Shown here one piece after another: positions 15,143-22,113 of a stretch of 31,850 nucleotides of DNA. Source of the stretch: a virus; the IMG/VR virus record IMGVR_UViG_3300030109_000245, positions 1 through 31,850 of that record; one strand, given 5' to 3'. Position 1 is the stretch's first letter. Every line of letters begins with the position of its first letter. Under the pieces are notes generated by a model that was not told where the DNA came from, did no database searches, and saw only the letters and a list, made by a program, of their open reading frames with translations. Position numbers and translations under genes: made by a program.

Positions 15143-16893
15143 TGAGATACGCAAGTTTACTATTAGGATTATTAACATTACCTTTGTTATTTAATTTTGC
15201 ACCATTAGAAGTACTAAGACTAAAAACCTTTGATGCTCTAGTACAAACACCAGAGCCTTCAGGTCATTTTACTATATTAAATATTACAGAGGAAGATGTA
15301 CAACTTAAAGGTGGTTATCCTTTTCCTCGTCAAGACTTAGCAAGTATTCATCTTGAGTTACTTAACAAAGGTGCACTAGGTGTTGGTTGGGTAATATTAT
15401 TTCCACAAGATGACAGGTTTGGTGGTGATAAAATATTCTCTGATGTATTAAGCTATGCACCAAGTGTGTTAGCTATGCCAGAGTTTGACAATGGTATGTA
15501 CCCAGAAACTCATGGTACTGTTATTCTTGGACCAGATGTAGAGTTACCAAAGGCAAAAGGATTTTTACAGAATATAAGACCTTTAAGTAATTCAGCTACG
15601 CAAGGTGCTGTGTCTGCTCCAGTAGATGTTGATAACCTTGTAAGAAGATTACCATTACTACAACAAACACCTGATGGTTGGGTTGCTGCTTTTGGTACAG
15701 AAGTATTAAAGACTTTAGCTGGTGCTAATACTTATCAGATAAAGACCAACGAGAATGGTATAGAGATGATAAGAGTAAAAGGTTTACCACCTATTAGTAC
15801 AGACAGTTTAGGTAGAAAGTGGATTAGTTGGGTAGATACTAATCAAACAACATTAGAAGAGATGGATGTTGAGGGTACATTTGTTTTTGTTGGCGTGACT
15901 GCTGCTGGTGTAATGCCACAGTTAGCTACACCAAAGGGACTATTAGAACCTCATAAGATACAGGCAGCTTTAGCTGAAAGTATTTTAATAGACTCACCTC
16001 AGATTCCAGATTATAGATTATTTATAGAACTTATTTTATTATGCATTTCAGGATTATTAATCGTCTTCGTGATAAATCATTTTGGTATTACTATGGGTGC
16101 ATCATTGGCAGGTACGCTGATACTGTCGATGGGTGGGCTCGGTTACTATTTAATTTTTCGAGGCTTTTTAGTTGATGTAACATGGAGTATGACATGTATG
16201 ACACTTTTGTCATTACAACAATTCTATTTAAGATTCAGAGAGCAATACAAACTAAGACAACAAATCAAGAAACAGTTTGGTCATTACCTTGACCCAAGAC
16301 AAGTAAAACAATTACAAGAAAATCCTGGACTGTTAAAGTTAGGTGGTGAAAGAAAGTATTGTACCATGTTGTTTACTGATGTCAGAGGCTTTACAAACTT
16401 ATCAGAACAATTAGAACCAGAACAAGTAACAGAGTTAATGAACAAGACATTAACCATACAAGCTACTGCAGTTAAGAAGTATGGTGGTATGGTTGATAAA
16501 TATATAGGTGATGCGATGATGGCTATCTTTAATGCACCAATAGACTTAGACATGCATGAGGACAGAGCAATCCTTACAGCTATAGAAATAAAAGAAAAGA
16601 TGGAAGAAGCAGACTTAGGTATTGAAATTGGTATAGGAATCAATTCCGGTATAGTTATGCTGGGGAACTGTGGGAGTGAAGATAGGTTTGATTATACTGC
16701 TATAGGTGCAGATGTAAACCTTGCAGCTAGATGTGAGAGTAGTTGTAAAGCTGTAGGCAGAGATATAGTCATAGCAAAGAATACTGCTCAAGAAACAGAC
16801 ATACCTTTAGTTAAGTTAGAACCGATAGCAATGAAAGGGATAGCAGAGCCAGTAGAAATATATACTACAATAGACTTGACAAAACCTGAATAA
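15142..16893 (+). CDS. CHASE2-domain class III adenylate cyclase, membrane sensor type
   Basis: 583 residues from ATG 15142, which overlaps the previous TAA; an in-frame TTG at 15136 is less likely. An N-terminal membrane anchor (about 4-20) is followed by an extracytoplasmic CHASE2 domain (about 25-285; LRLKTFDALVQ and the PFPRQDLASIHLELLNKGA pattern). Three membrane helices (about 292-312, 316-338, 343-362) lead to a cytoplasmic class III cyclase domain (about 405-560). All six key residues are visible: metal Asp413 (FTDVRGFT) and Asp457, Lys453 (DKYIGDAMM) and Thr519 (DYTAIGADVN), which select adenine, and Asn526 and Arg530 (VNLAAR) for the transition state. It should make cAMP from ATP in response to an envelope signal. 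This is very unusual in a phage. It ends the curli-FecR cassette. Confidence 0.92.
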   Translation: MRYASLLLGLLTLPLLFNFAPLEVLRLKTFDALVQTPEPSGHFTILNITEEDVQLKGGYPFPRQDLASIHLELLNKGALGVGWVILFPQDDRFGGDKIFSDVLSYAPSVLAMPEFDNGMYPETHGTVILGPDVELPKAKGFLQNIRPLSNSATQGAVSAPVDVDNLVRRLPLLQQTPDGWVAAFGTEVLKTLAGANTYQIKTNENGIEMIRVKGLPPISTDSLGRKWISWVDTNQTTLEEMDVEGTFVFVGVTAAGVMPQLATPKGLLEPHKIQAALAESILIDSPQIPDYRLFIELILLCISGLLIVFVINHFGITMGASLAGTLILSMGGLGYYLIFRGFLVDVTWSMTCMTLLSLQQFYLRFREQYKLRQQIKKQFGHYLDPRQVKQLQENPGLLKLGGERKYCTMLFTDVRGFTNLSEQLEPEQVTELMNKTLTIQATAVKKYGGMVDKYIGDAMMAIFNAPIDLDMHEDRAILTAIEIKEKMEEADLGIEIGIGINSGIVMLGNCGSEDRFDYTAIGADVNLAARCESSCKAVGRDIVIAKNTAQETDIPLVKLEPIAMKGIAEPVEIYTTIDLTKPE

Positions 16894-16904
16894 GACTCTA
16901 TAAT
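16876..16904 (+). promoter_or_regulatory. Perfect consensus sigma70 promoter for hsp20
   Basis: TTGACA at 16876-16881, a 17-base spacer and TATAAT at 16899-16904 match the consensus at all 12 positions. The -35 lies within the last codons of the cyclase gene and the -10 just after its stop. Transcription should start near 16911, giving hsp20 its own message apart from the late operon. A host-type promoter fits the lack of a phage RNA polymerase in the window. Confidence 0.85.
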
Positions 16905-16910
16905 ATAAGT

Positions 16911-16962
16911 AAGAGTGTGCGAATGGTCGGCACTCAATAACTTGCTTTATTAAGGAGTTAAT
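16911..16962 (+). promoter_or_regulatory. ROSE-like RNA thermometer in the hsp20 5' leader
   Basis: The predicted leader of about 52 bases folds into two hairpins. The first pairs GAGTG (16913-16917, plus a U-G) with CACTC (16931-16935). The second pairs CTTGCTT (16941-16947) with AAGGAG (16952-16957) across a TATT loop, hiding the Shine-Dalgarno sequence and leaving G16944 bulged. TTGCT opposite AGGA with a bulged G is the hallmark of ROSE elements, which control small heat-shock genes in proteobacteria. The start codon follows at 16963. Temperature control is inferred from the structure. Confidence 0.65.
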
Positions 16963-17376
16963 ATGACACATTTAAAAGCATTTGGACAATTCAGTCCGTT
17001 CTCAGTTGGGTTTGATGAAATCTTTGATACACTTCAAAGAGCATCAATACCTCAAACAAACTACCCACCTTATAACATAGTTAAATCAGGTGAGGCATAT
17101 CGAATCGAAATAGCAATGGCAGGATTTAAAGTCGAAGACATTGATGTTGAGGTTAAAGATAAAACACTTACTGTATCTGCTGTACAAACAGATGAGAAGA
17201 AAGGAGTAGAATATATCCATAAGGGTATATCTGAAAAAGACTTCACTAAAACATTTGCTCTAGCAGAGTATGTTGAAGTAAAAGATGCAGTAGTTGTTGA
17301 TGGTATCTTGGTGATTGAACTGGAAAAGAACATTCCAGAAGAAGAAAAACCTAAAAAGATACGTATATCCAGCTAA
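16963..17376 (+). CDS. hsp20: Small heat-shock protein, Hsp20/alpha-crystallin family
   Basis: 137 residues, IbpA-like in size. The N-terminal arm holds FDEIFDTLQRAS. The alpha-crystallin domain covers about 35-125 (YNIVKSGEAYRIEIAMAGFK, then VEDIDVEVKDKTLTVSA, then DGILVIELEK). The C-terminus has the I-x-I anchor motif (IRI, residues 133-135). AAGGAG lies five bases before the ATG. It is an ATP-independent holdase that keeps unfolding proteins soluble; Hsp20 genes are known in marine T4-like phages, where a role in virion assembly or stress survival has been proposed. Here it has its own consensus promoter and a thermometer-like leader, and it is the last plus-strand gene before the convergent boundary. 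Confidence 0.95.
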   Translation: MTHLKAFGQFSPFSVGFDEIFDTLQRASIPQTNYPPYNIVKSGEAYRIEIAMAGFKVEDIDVEVKDKTLTVSAVQTDEKKGVEYIHKGISEKDFTKTFALAEYVEVKDAVVVDGILVIELEKNIPEEEKPKKIRISS

Positions 17377-17388
17377 TTATAGCTAAAT

Positions 17389-17478
17389 CCTCTCAGAGGC
17401 ACGGAGAAGCTCTGTATTAAAATATTAATCTTACGATACCTATCGCATTAGGTACTATCAGATAATGCAATACAGAGC
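17389..17478. repeat. Nested inverted repeats in the spacer between convergent operons
   Basis: The 123-base spacer after hsp20 (17377-17499) holds a perfect 10-base inverted repeat, GCTCTGTATT (17409-17418) and AATACAGAGC (17469-17478). Inside it is GCATTA (17445-17450) with TAATGC (17463-17468), directly abutting the outer right arm. A small hairpin CCTC-TCT..GAGG lies at 17389-17399, and ATACCTA/TAGGTA can also pair. There is no oligo-T tail directly after the stem on either strand, so a simple intrinsic terminator is not clear. A bidirectional transcription stop or a stable 3' RNA structure are possible roles. Confidence 0.6.
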
Positions 17479-17499
17479 ATCTGGTGAAGTCAATTTTCT

Positions 17500-17724
17500 C
17501 TAATCTGCCATAATTCGTGCATTTAGGTTAGCTTCTATGTAATTATGTATTTCATCCAGCTTTCTTGTACCTTCTCGCACTACAGTCTGTAATGTTGCGT
17601 ACTCTTCTTGGCTAAAATAAGGTTTTAATTCTTTAATATCTGTAGAAACTCTCTCAGTAATTACCTTACCAGTTCTACTATATAATACTTTATAGCCAAA
17701 CAGAGTTGCTTCTTTCTGTTTCAT
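17500..17724 (-). CDS. Hypothetical small protein at the end of the minus-strand operon
   Basis: 74 residues. Its ATG overlaps the stop of nrdB (ATGA), so it is translationally coupled to it. The sequence begins MKQKEATLFGYKVLYSR and ends with a predicted helix (VREGTRKLDEIHNYIEANLN). It is soluble, without Cys or a recognisable motif. It is the last gene of the long leftward transcript. A link with ribonucleotide reduction is suggested only by position. Confidence 0.6.
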   Translation of the reverse strand: MKQKEATLFGYKVLYSRTGKVITERVSTDIKELKPYFSQEEYATLQTVVREGTRKLDEIHNYIEANLNARIMAD

Positions 17725-18695
17725 TCTTCAAATCCTGCAAAAGTTATGTTATCTTGTCTACCTCTAAGTCCAGCTTTCATATAAGTAGTAGCACGACCTT
17801 CAAAAAAGTTTTGATGTTCGACACCAGTTACTTCATCCAACCAACCTAAAGGATTTTCTCTTTGGTCATAATTAGTTTTCAAACCAAGTTGTAGTAATCT
17901 TCTATCAGCTATGTATCTATTATAAGCATACATATCTTTTTTAGTTAGTCCTTGTATGTCACCCATCTCAAATACTAAATCTAAAAACTTATCTTCTAAT
18001 GTTACCATCTCTCTACAGATGTCATATAGTTCTTTCTTAAAATCATCTGTCCATATATCCATGTTCTCTTTAATAAACTCTCTAAATAATTTAGTCATAG
18101 CTTCAACGTGCATAGACTCATCACGAATAGAATAGGTAACTATCTGTCCCATACCTTTCATTCTACCGAACCTTGGAAAGTTTAATAGGATTGCAAAACT
18201 ACTGAAGAGTTGTAGTCCCTCAGTAAAAGCAGAATAAACAGCAAGAGTTTTAGCTATGGTTTCTCTTTTAGCTTTAGAAGGTTTAAAGTTACCAACGTAG
18301 TCGTGCTTGTCTGCCATCTCTTCATAGTCAGCGAATGCTTTATATTCTATCTCAGGCATACCAACAGTATCAAGTAGTAAACTGTAAGCATGTTGATGAA
18401 TTGATTCCATGTTAGCAAAAGAAGACATCATCATTCTTGCTTCTGGTTTTTTAAAGATAGGCATATACTTATCTATATAGCCACTAGCCACATCGACATC
18501 TGATTGAGTAAACAATCTAAATATCTGTGTTAATAAATTCTTTTCTGTGTCTGTAAGTTCTTGCCAGTCTTTTACATCTGTATGTAAAGGCACAGACTCT
18601 GGCATCCAATGCATTTGATTCTGTAATACATAGTAATCAAACATCCATGGATATTCAAACGGTTTATAATAATCTCTATTACCTAGTAAAGTCAT
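17721..18695 (-). CDS. nrdB: Ribonucleotide reductase class Ia beta subunit (radical subunit)
   Basis: 324 residues, slightly shorter than E. coli NrdB. The di-iron ligands are all present at family spacing: Asp66 (QSDVDVASGY), Glu97 and His100 (NMESIHQHAY), Glu159 (AFTEGLQLF), and Glu193 and His196 (RDESMHVEAM). The radical Tyr is Tyr104, seven residues after Glu97, as in E. coli Y122. It should form the tyrosyl radical that activates NrdA, supplying dNTPs for phage DNA synthesis. GAGGAG lies seven bases before the ATG. It is separated from nrdA by a zinc-ribbon peptide, a 2OG oxygenase and a 71-residue protein. Confidence 0.96.
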   Translation of the reverse strand: MTLLGNRDYYKPFEYPWMFDYYVLQNQMHWMPESVPLHTDVKDWQELTDTEKNLLTQIFRLFTQSDVDVASGYIDKYMPIFKKPEARMMMSSFANMESIHQHAYSLLLDTVGMPEIEYKAFADYEEMADKHDYVGNFKPSKAKRETIAKTLAVYSAFTEGLQLFSSFAILLNFPRFGRMKGMGQIVTYSIRDESMHVEAMTKLFREFIKENMDIWTDDFKKELYDICREMVTLEDKFLDLVFEMGDIQGLTKKDMYAYNRYIADRRLLQLGLKTNYDQRENPLGWLDEVTGVEHQNFFEGRATTYMKAGLRGRQDNITFAGFEE

Positions 18696-18894
18696 TGAAG
18701 TTCTCCTCTAATGTTCTTAGTTTATCTTCTGCAGTTGCTAACTTATCTATTTCCATATCCATTGTTTCAATAATGTTAGGATGTTCAGCTACACCTACAC
18801 TACTTTTAAAATAGTTTAATAAATTAGTTTCTGCCTCTGCTCTTTGTGCTTCATATTTTAATCTTAAAGCATTATATAATTTTTGTTTTATCAT
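18679..18894 (-). CDS. Small helical hypothetical protein between oxygenase and nrdB
   Basis: 71 residues, beginning MIKQKLYNALRLKYEAQRAE. Nearly all of it is predicted helix and amphipathic (LKYEAQRAEAETNLLNYF, DKLATAEDKLRTLEENF), so a small coiled-coil or helical-bundle protein is likely. The start overlaps the oxygenase stop (ATGA) with GGAGGA upstream, and its end overlaps nrdB by 17 bases, so it is translated in the same unit. No family is recognised. Confidence 0.65.
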   Translation of the reverse strand: MIKQKLYNALRLKYEAQRAEAETNLLNYFKSSVGVAEHPNIIETMDMEIDKLATAEDKLRTLEENFNDFTR

Positions 18895-19580
18895 TCTTCC
18901 TCCTTATTAAAACAATTTAAATTAGCAGCTACAGTTCTACGTTCTCCTTCACCAAAGAAAGGATATACCATATGCTGTAACCATGATGGAAACATAAGTT
19001 GTCTCCCAACTTTAGGTTGCATTACTACTGATTGTGATGGTCTTAATCTTTCAGAATCCATTAAACTATTTCTTCCATAATTAAAAGCAAGAAACCCATC
19101 ACATGCACCTGAACTATTATACAAGTCATAGCTTTCTAAAGGATTCTCTCCTTGCTTTCCTATTTGTTCAGGAACTTTAGTCCATGTAGTTGTACTAATT
19201 CCCATAAGAGTTTTAGTTCCATGGTCATGGATAGGATTATAATCTCCCTCATAACTATGAACAGACCATAGCTCATCTATGTCTATTATCTTACCAGTAT
19301 GTCTTGTACCTGTTATATTATTATAAACATCTAAATAATTAACTGCCATGCTTGTAATAAATTTATAGTATTCATCTAGTATAGGGTCTTTATGGTCCAT
19401 TAATAATTGTTGACCTCTATGTATTTGACCAACCAAAGTACCAGCTAATGATTTTCTTTTTTTACTTTTATATAATTTATCTAAATATTTATTTAAACTT
19501 TTTACCATACTATCTGGTAGCTGTGCTTCCAACATTATGACAGCAGGTAAAGAATGCACTTGTATTTTTATATCTTCCAT
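18891..19580 (-). CDS. 2OG-Fe(II) oxygenase (TIGR02466/PF13759-like)
   Basis: 229 residues from the ATG at 19580. A longer frame to 19625 is rejected because it runs into the zinc-ribbon gene, while AAGGAG lies properly spaced before 19580. The pattern matches the phage family of putative 2-oxoglutarate oxygenases: metal ligands His118 and His120 (NPIHDHGTKTLMGIST), the distal His203 (FPSWLQHMVYPF) and the 2OG-binding Arg214/215 (GERRTVAANLN). Similar genes are common in marine phages beside nrd genes. The substrate is unknown; protein or nucleotide hydroxylation has been suggested in general. Overlaps on both sides place it in the nucleotide metabolism operon. Confidence 0.85.
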   Translation of the reverse strand: MEDIKIQVHSLPAVIMLEAQLPDSMVKSLNKYLDKLYKSKKRKSLAGTLVGQIHRGQQLLMDHKDPILDEYYKFITSMAVNYLDVYNNITGTRHTGKIIDIDELWSVHSYEGDYNPIHDHGTKTLMGISTTTWTKVPEQIGKQGENPLESYDLYNSSGACDGFLAFNYGRNSLMDSERLRPSQSVVMQPKVGRQLMFPSWLQHMVYPFFGEGERRTVAANLNCFNKEEE

Positions 19581-19581
19581 A

Positions 19582-19731
19582 TCATTCTTTCTCCTTTGGT
19601 AAATAAACCATGACAAAAGAGCCACAGTTCGGACAACTTAAATTGGTTTCCATCATATATTCTGAATCCTTATCTTCTATATCATGGTCTCCACCCCATA
19701 TTAATTTTGTATTACAATGCCAACAATTCAT
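19582..19731 (-). CDS. 49-residue zinc-ribbon peptide
   Basis: A short frame reading MNCWHCNTKLIWGGDHD onward, ending VMVYLPKEKE. It has two CxxC pairs (Cys3/Cys6 and Cys33/Cys36), the classic zinc-ribbon layout. It starts one base after the nrdA stop, and its end overlaps the ribosome-binding region of the oxygenase gene, whose ATG follows its TGA by one base. I recall near-identical small proteins (WHCNTxLIWGGDHD) in other marine phages, so it is real despite its size. Zinc binding or a dithiol redox role is inferred; the function is unknown. Confidence 0.75.
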   Translation of the reverse strand: MNCWHCNTKLIWGGDHDIEDKDSEYMMETNLSCPNCGSFVMVYLPKEKE

Positions 19732-19732
19732 A

Positions 19733-21628
19733 CTATCCCTCACAAGCTATACAGTCCACCTCATCTAAACGAATCCTTGGAACTTTAATGTTAACGTTTT
19801 CCACATTCCTTGCTGCATTAGACCTAAAGTAATACAGCGATTTTAATTTATTCATACCATACCAATGCACATCATTGACATACTGCATGTAATCATCATG
19901 TATATCTTGGTCCTCTGTTGCTTTTGGCAAAGTAAAAAATAAATTAACTGATTGTGCTTGACAAATAAACTCTTGTCTTTTGTAAGCATGTTCGACTACC
20001 CATATCTGATTTATCTCATTAGCAGTTTTAAATACTTCTTTCTCTGCATCTGTAAGCATACATAAATCTTCAACTGACCCATCATTACCTGATATATCTT
20101 TTAAAGTCTGTTCTAACTCTTGACCTTTTAAACCTTTTGATTTTAAAAGTTTAACTAAGAATTTGTTTCTGACTTGATAAGAACCTGATAAAGTTTTGTG
20201 GGTATATACATTAGCACGAAAAGGCTCAATGCTGGGAGAAGTGCCAGAACAAATAATCCCACTACTAGCATTAGGAGCAATAGCAAGAAGATGAGCATTC
20301 CTCCTGTTTGTATTGTGTAAATCAGGGCATTCACCACGCACATCAGCAAGTCTCTCAGTAGCTCGTACAGCTTTGGATTTGATGTGTTTGAATGCTTTAT
20401 GATTGAATCCAGTAGCATAGATACTTTCAAACGCAATGTTTTGAGACTGGAGATAAGCATGGAAACCCATTGCTCCAAGACCAACTGACCTTTCTCTATA
20501 AGCAGAGTAAGCAGACTTAGCGTACCCTTCTTTACCTTCTTTAATATATTTTGTAAACCGTTTGAAATTTGCACTATAACCTCCTAGTTGTGATGTGTCT
20601 ACTGCATTCTCAATGTAATGTTCTATCACATTGTCAAGCATAGTTATTAAATCTTCAATAAACTGTTGGTCTTCTGACCACTTATCGAAGTGTTCTAAAT
20701 TAACAGATGATAAACAACATACTGCTGTTCTCTCTTCATTGGTAGCAAGTGTTATCTCTGAGCATAAATTACTTTGTCTAATTGATAAACCTAAATCCTG
20801 TTGTGTTTTAGGTAACGCATCATTACAAGTATCAATGTTAATCATGTAAGGTTCACCAGTCTCTGCTCTAGCATTTATGATTTGAAACCATAAAGCTCTA
20901 GCATTTATAGTATTGACAGCTTCATTAGTTTTAGGGTCAATCAATCTCCAGTCTTCATCATTCTTAACAGCATCTAAGAATGCATTAGTTATATTAATAC
21001 CATTGTGTAGGTTTAAACACTTCCTATTTATATCACCACCAGATTCTTTTCTCATGTTAATAAACTCTTCAATCTCTGGATGACTAACATCCATGTAAGC
21101 AGCATAAGAACCACGTCTTGTAGTGCCTTGATTGAAAGCTAACATCTGCGAATCTACCACATGCATGAATGGAATTGAACCAGTAGAACGAGAGCCATGA
21201 GTAGTAGGTATACCGTTACTCCTAACATCTCCCCAATATCCACCAATGCCTCCACCCGAACTTGCCAACCATATGTTCTCGTCATAGTGAGCAGATAGCC
21301 CAGTCCTACTATCAGGAACATAATTAAGGAAACAACTGATAGGTAGCCCACGAGTAGTGCCTCCGTTGCTAAGTATAGGAGTGCTAAACATGAACCAACA
21401 ATCGGAACTGTAGTTATAAAGTCTTTGAGCCATTTCATAATCTGTTTCTCCTTTAAATGTTGCACCAAATACTGATGCTCTTGCGAATGCTTCTTGGGCA
21501 TGTGTCTCTCCATCCCAAAAGTATCTATCTTTTAATGTGTCTAAACTAAACTTATCAAAGTTTTTTTCTTTGTCATAGTCTATCATTATTCCTAAATAAC
21601 TTTTAGTTCCGACCTTATCTTCTACCAT
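19733..21628 (-). CDS. nrdA: Ribonucleotide reductase class I alpha subunit (catalytic)
   Basis: 631 residues, with a compact phage-type N-terminus that lacks an obvious ATP-cone. Active-site features are visible: the first redox Cys in GLPISCFLNYVP, the N-x-C-x-E triad with the radical Cys in SNLCSEI, the second redox Cys in TAVCCLSSVNL, the nucleotide-binding loop around GGGIGGYWGDVRSNG, the radical-transfer Tyr pair near LKSLYYFRSNAARN, and a C-terminal CIAC (Cys626/Cys629) for re-reduction. It converts NDPs to dNDPs together with NrdB. The missing ATP-cone suggests that dATP inhibition is lost, as in several phages. No glutaredoxin or thioredoxin gene was seen in the window, so reduction probably depends on the host. 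Confidence 0.96.
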   Translation of the reverse strand: MVEDKVGTKSYLGIMIDYDKEKNFDKFSLDTLKDRYFWDGETHAQEAFARASVFGATFKGETDYEMAQRLYNYSSDCWFMFSTPILSNGGTTRGLPISCFLNYVPDSRTGLSAHYDENIWLASSGGGIGGYWGDVRSNGIPTTHGSRSTGSIPFMHVVDSQMLAFNQGTTRRGSYAAYMDVSHPEIEEFINMRKESGGDINRKCLNLHNGINITNAFLDAVKNDEDWRLIDPKTNEAVNTINARALWFQIINARAETGEPYMINIDTCNDALPKTQQDLGLSIRQSNLCSEITLATNEERTAVCCLSSVNLEHFDKWSEDQQFIEDLITMLDNVIEHYIENAVDTSQLGGYSANFKRFTKYIKEGKEGYAKSAYSAYRERSVGLGAMGFHAYLQSQNIAFESIYATGFNHKAFKHIKSKAVRATERLADVRGECPDLHNTNRRNAHLLAIAPNASSGIICSGTSPSIEPFRANVYTHKTLSGSYQVRNKFLVKLLKSKGLKGQELEQTLKDISGNDGSVEDLCMLTDAEKEVFKTANEINQIWVVEHAYKRQEFICQAQSVNLFFTLPKATEDQDIHDDYMQYVNDVHWYGMNKLKSLYYFRSNAARNVENVNIKVPRIRLDEVDCIACEG

Positions 21629-21893
21629 GTTTCTCCTCTAGATGTAAAGCAATAATAGCATAATGTATTATCTTATATAACTCTACTTGTTTGTTATCTT
21701 TCTTACCATATCGCATAGCATACTTCATAATATTACCAATAGCAAAACCTTCACCGTGACCAGCATCTATAACCATGTCAGTAGCTTGATACTTACCATT
21801 AGAATAATGTTGAGCATAAGTCTTATCAATATATTCTTTTATTAAATTTAAAATTTTACCTTCGTTGAATTTATAATTTATTTTCTTTTTCAT
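21615..21893 (-). CDS. DUF3310-like protein
   Basis: 92 residues. The core HYSNGKYQATDMVIDAGHGE, then FAIGNIMKYAMRYGKKD, then ELYKIIHYAIIAL matches the DUF3310 pattern (HY----E--D-------F-GN--KY--R---K------K---Y), a family widespread in phages and sometimes labelled nucleotide kinase without proof. It is the gene directly upstream of nrdA and overlaps it by 14 bases, which supports a link to nucleotide metabolism. The biochemical function is uncertain. Confidence 0.75.
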   Translation of the reverse strand: MKKKINYKFNEGKILNLIKEYIDKTYAQHYSNGKYQATDMVIDAGHGEGFAIGNIMKYAMRYGKKDNKQVELYKIIHYAIIALHLEEKHGRR

Positions 21894-22113
21894 AATATTC
21901 TTTTTTTGTTTGTTTATAAAACCATCTTAAACTATATGCACTTAACATAAATTTATTATTAGCAAAGATGTGAGTTTGTTCTGGTAAAAACTCATGGAGA
22001 TTCTTCTTGTTGATTCTAGAAACATCTTCTCCTTCTGGTATCATAGTTCTTAACCAGTCAATGAGTTTACCTTCTGCTCTTCTTCTTATTAGTTTAGACT
22101 TCTTGCCATTCAT
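21871..22113 (-). CDS. Hypothetical basic protein between exonuclease and DUF3310 gene
   Basis: 80 residues, basic (MNGKKSKLIRRRAEGKLIDW, later WFYKQTKKEYYEK), with a Trp/Tyr-rich C-terminal helix. It overlaps the exonuclease gene by 20 bases and the DUF3310 gene by 23 bases. Similar small proteins beginning MNGK-SK-LR+ occur in marine podovirus genomes by my recollection, with no known function. The basic charge would suit nucleic-acid binding, but no motif is present. Confidence 0.6.
   Translation of the reverse strand: MNGKKSKLIRRRAEGKLIDWLRTMIPEGEDVSRINKKNLHEFLPEQTHIFANNKFMLSAYSLRWFYKQTKKEYYEKENKL

Noticed and set aside
17377-17499. A tRNA gene in the structured spacer
   Set aside because: The paired arms do not form a cloverleaf with T-arm and anticodon positions, and no CCA end is seen.
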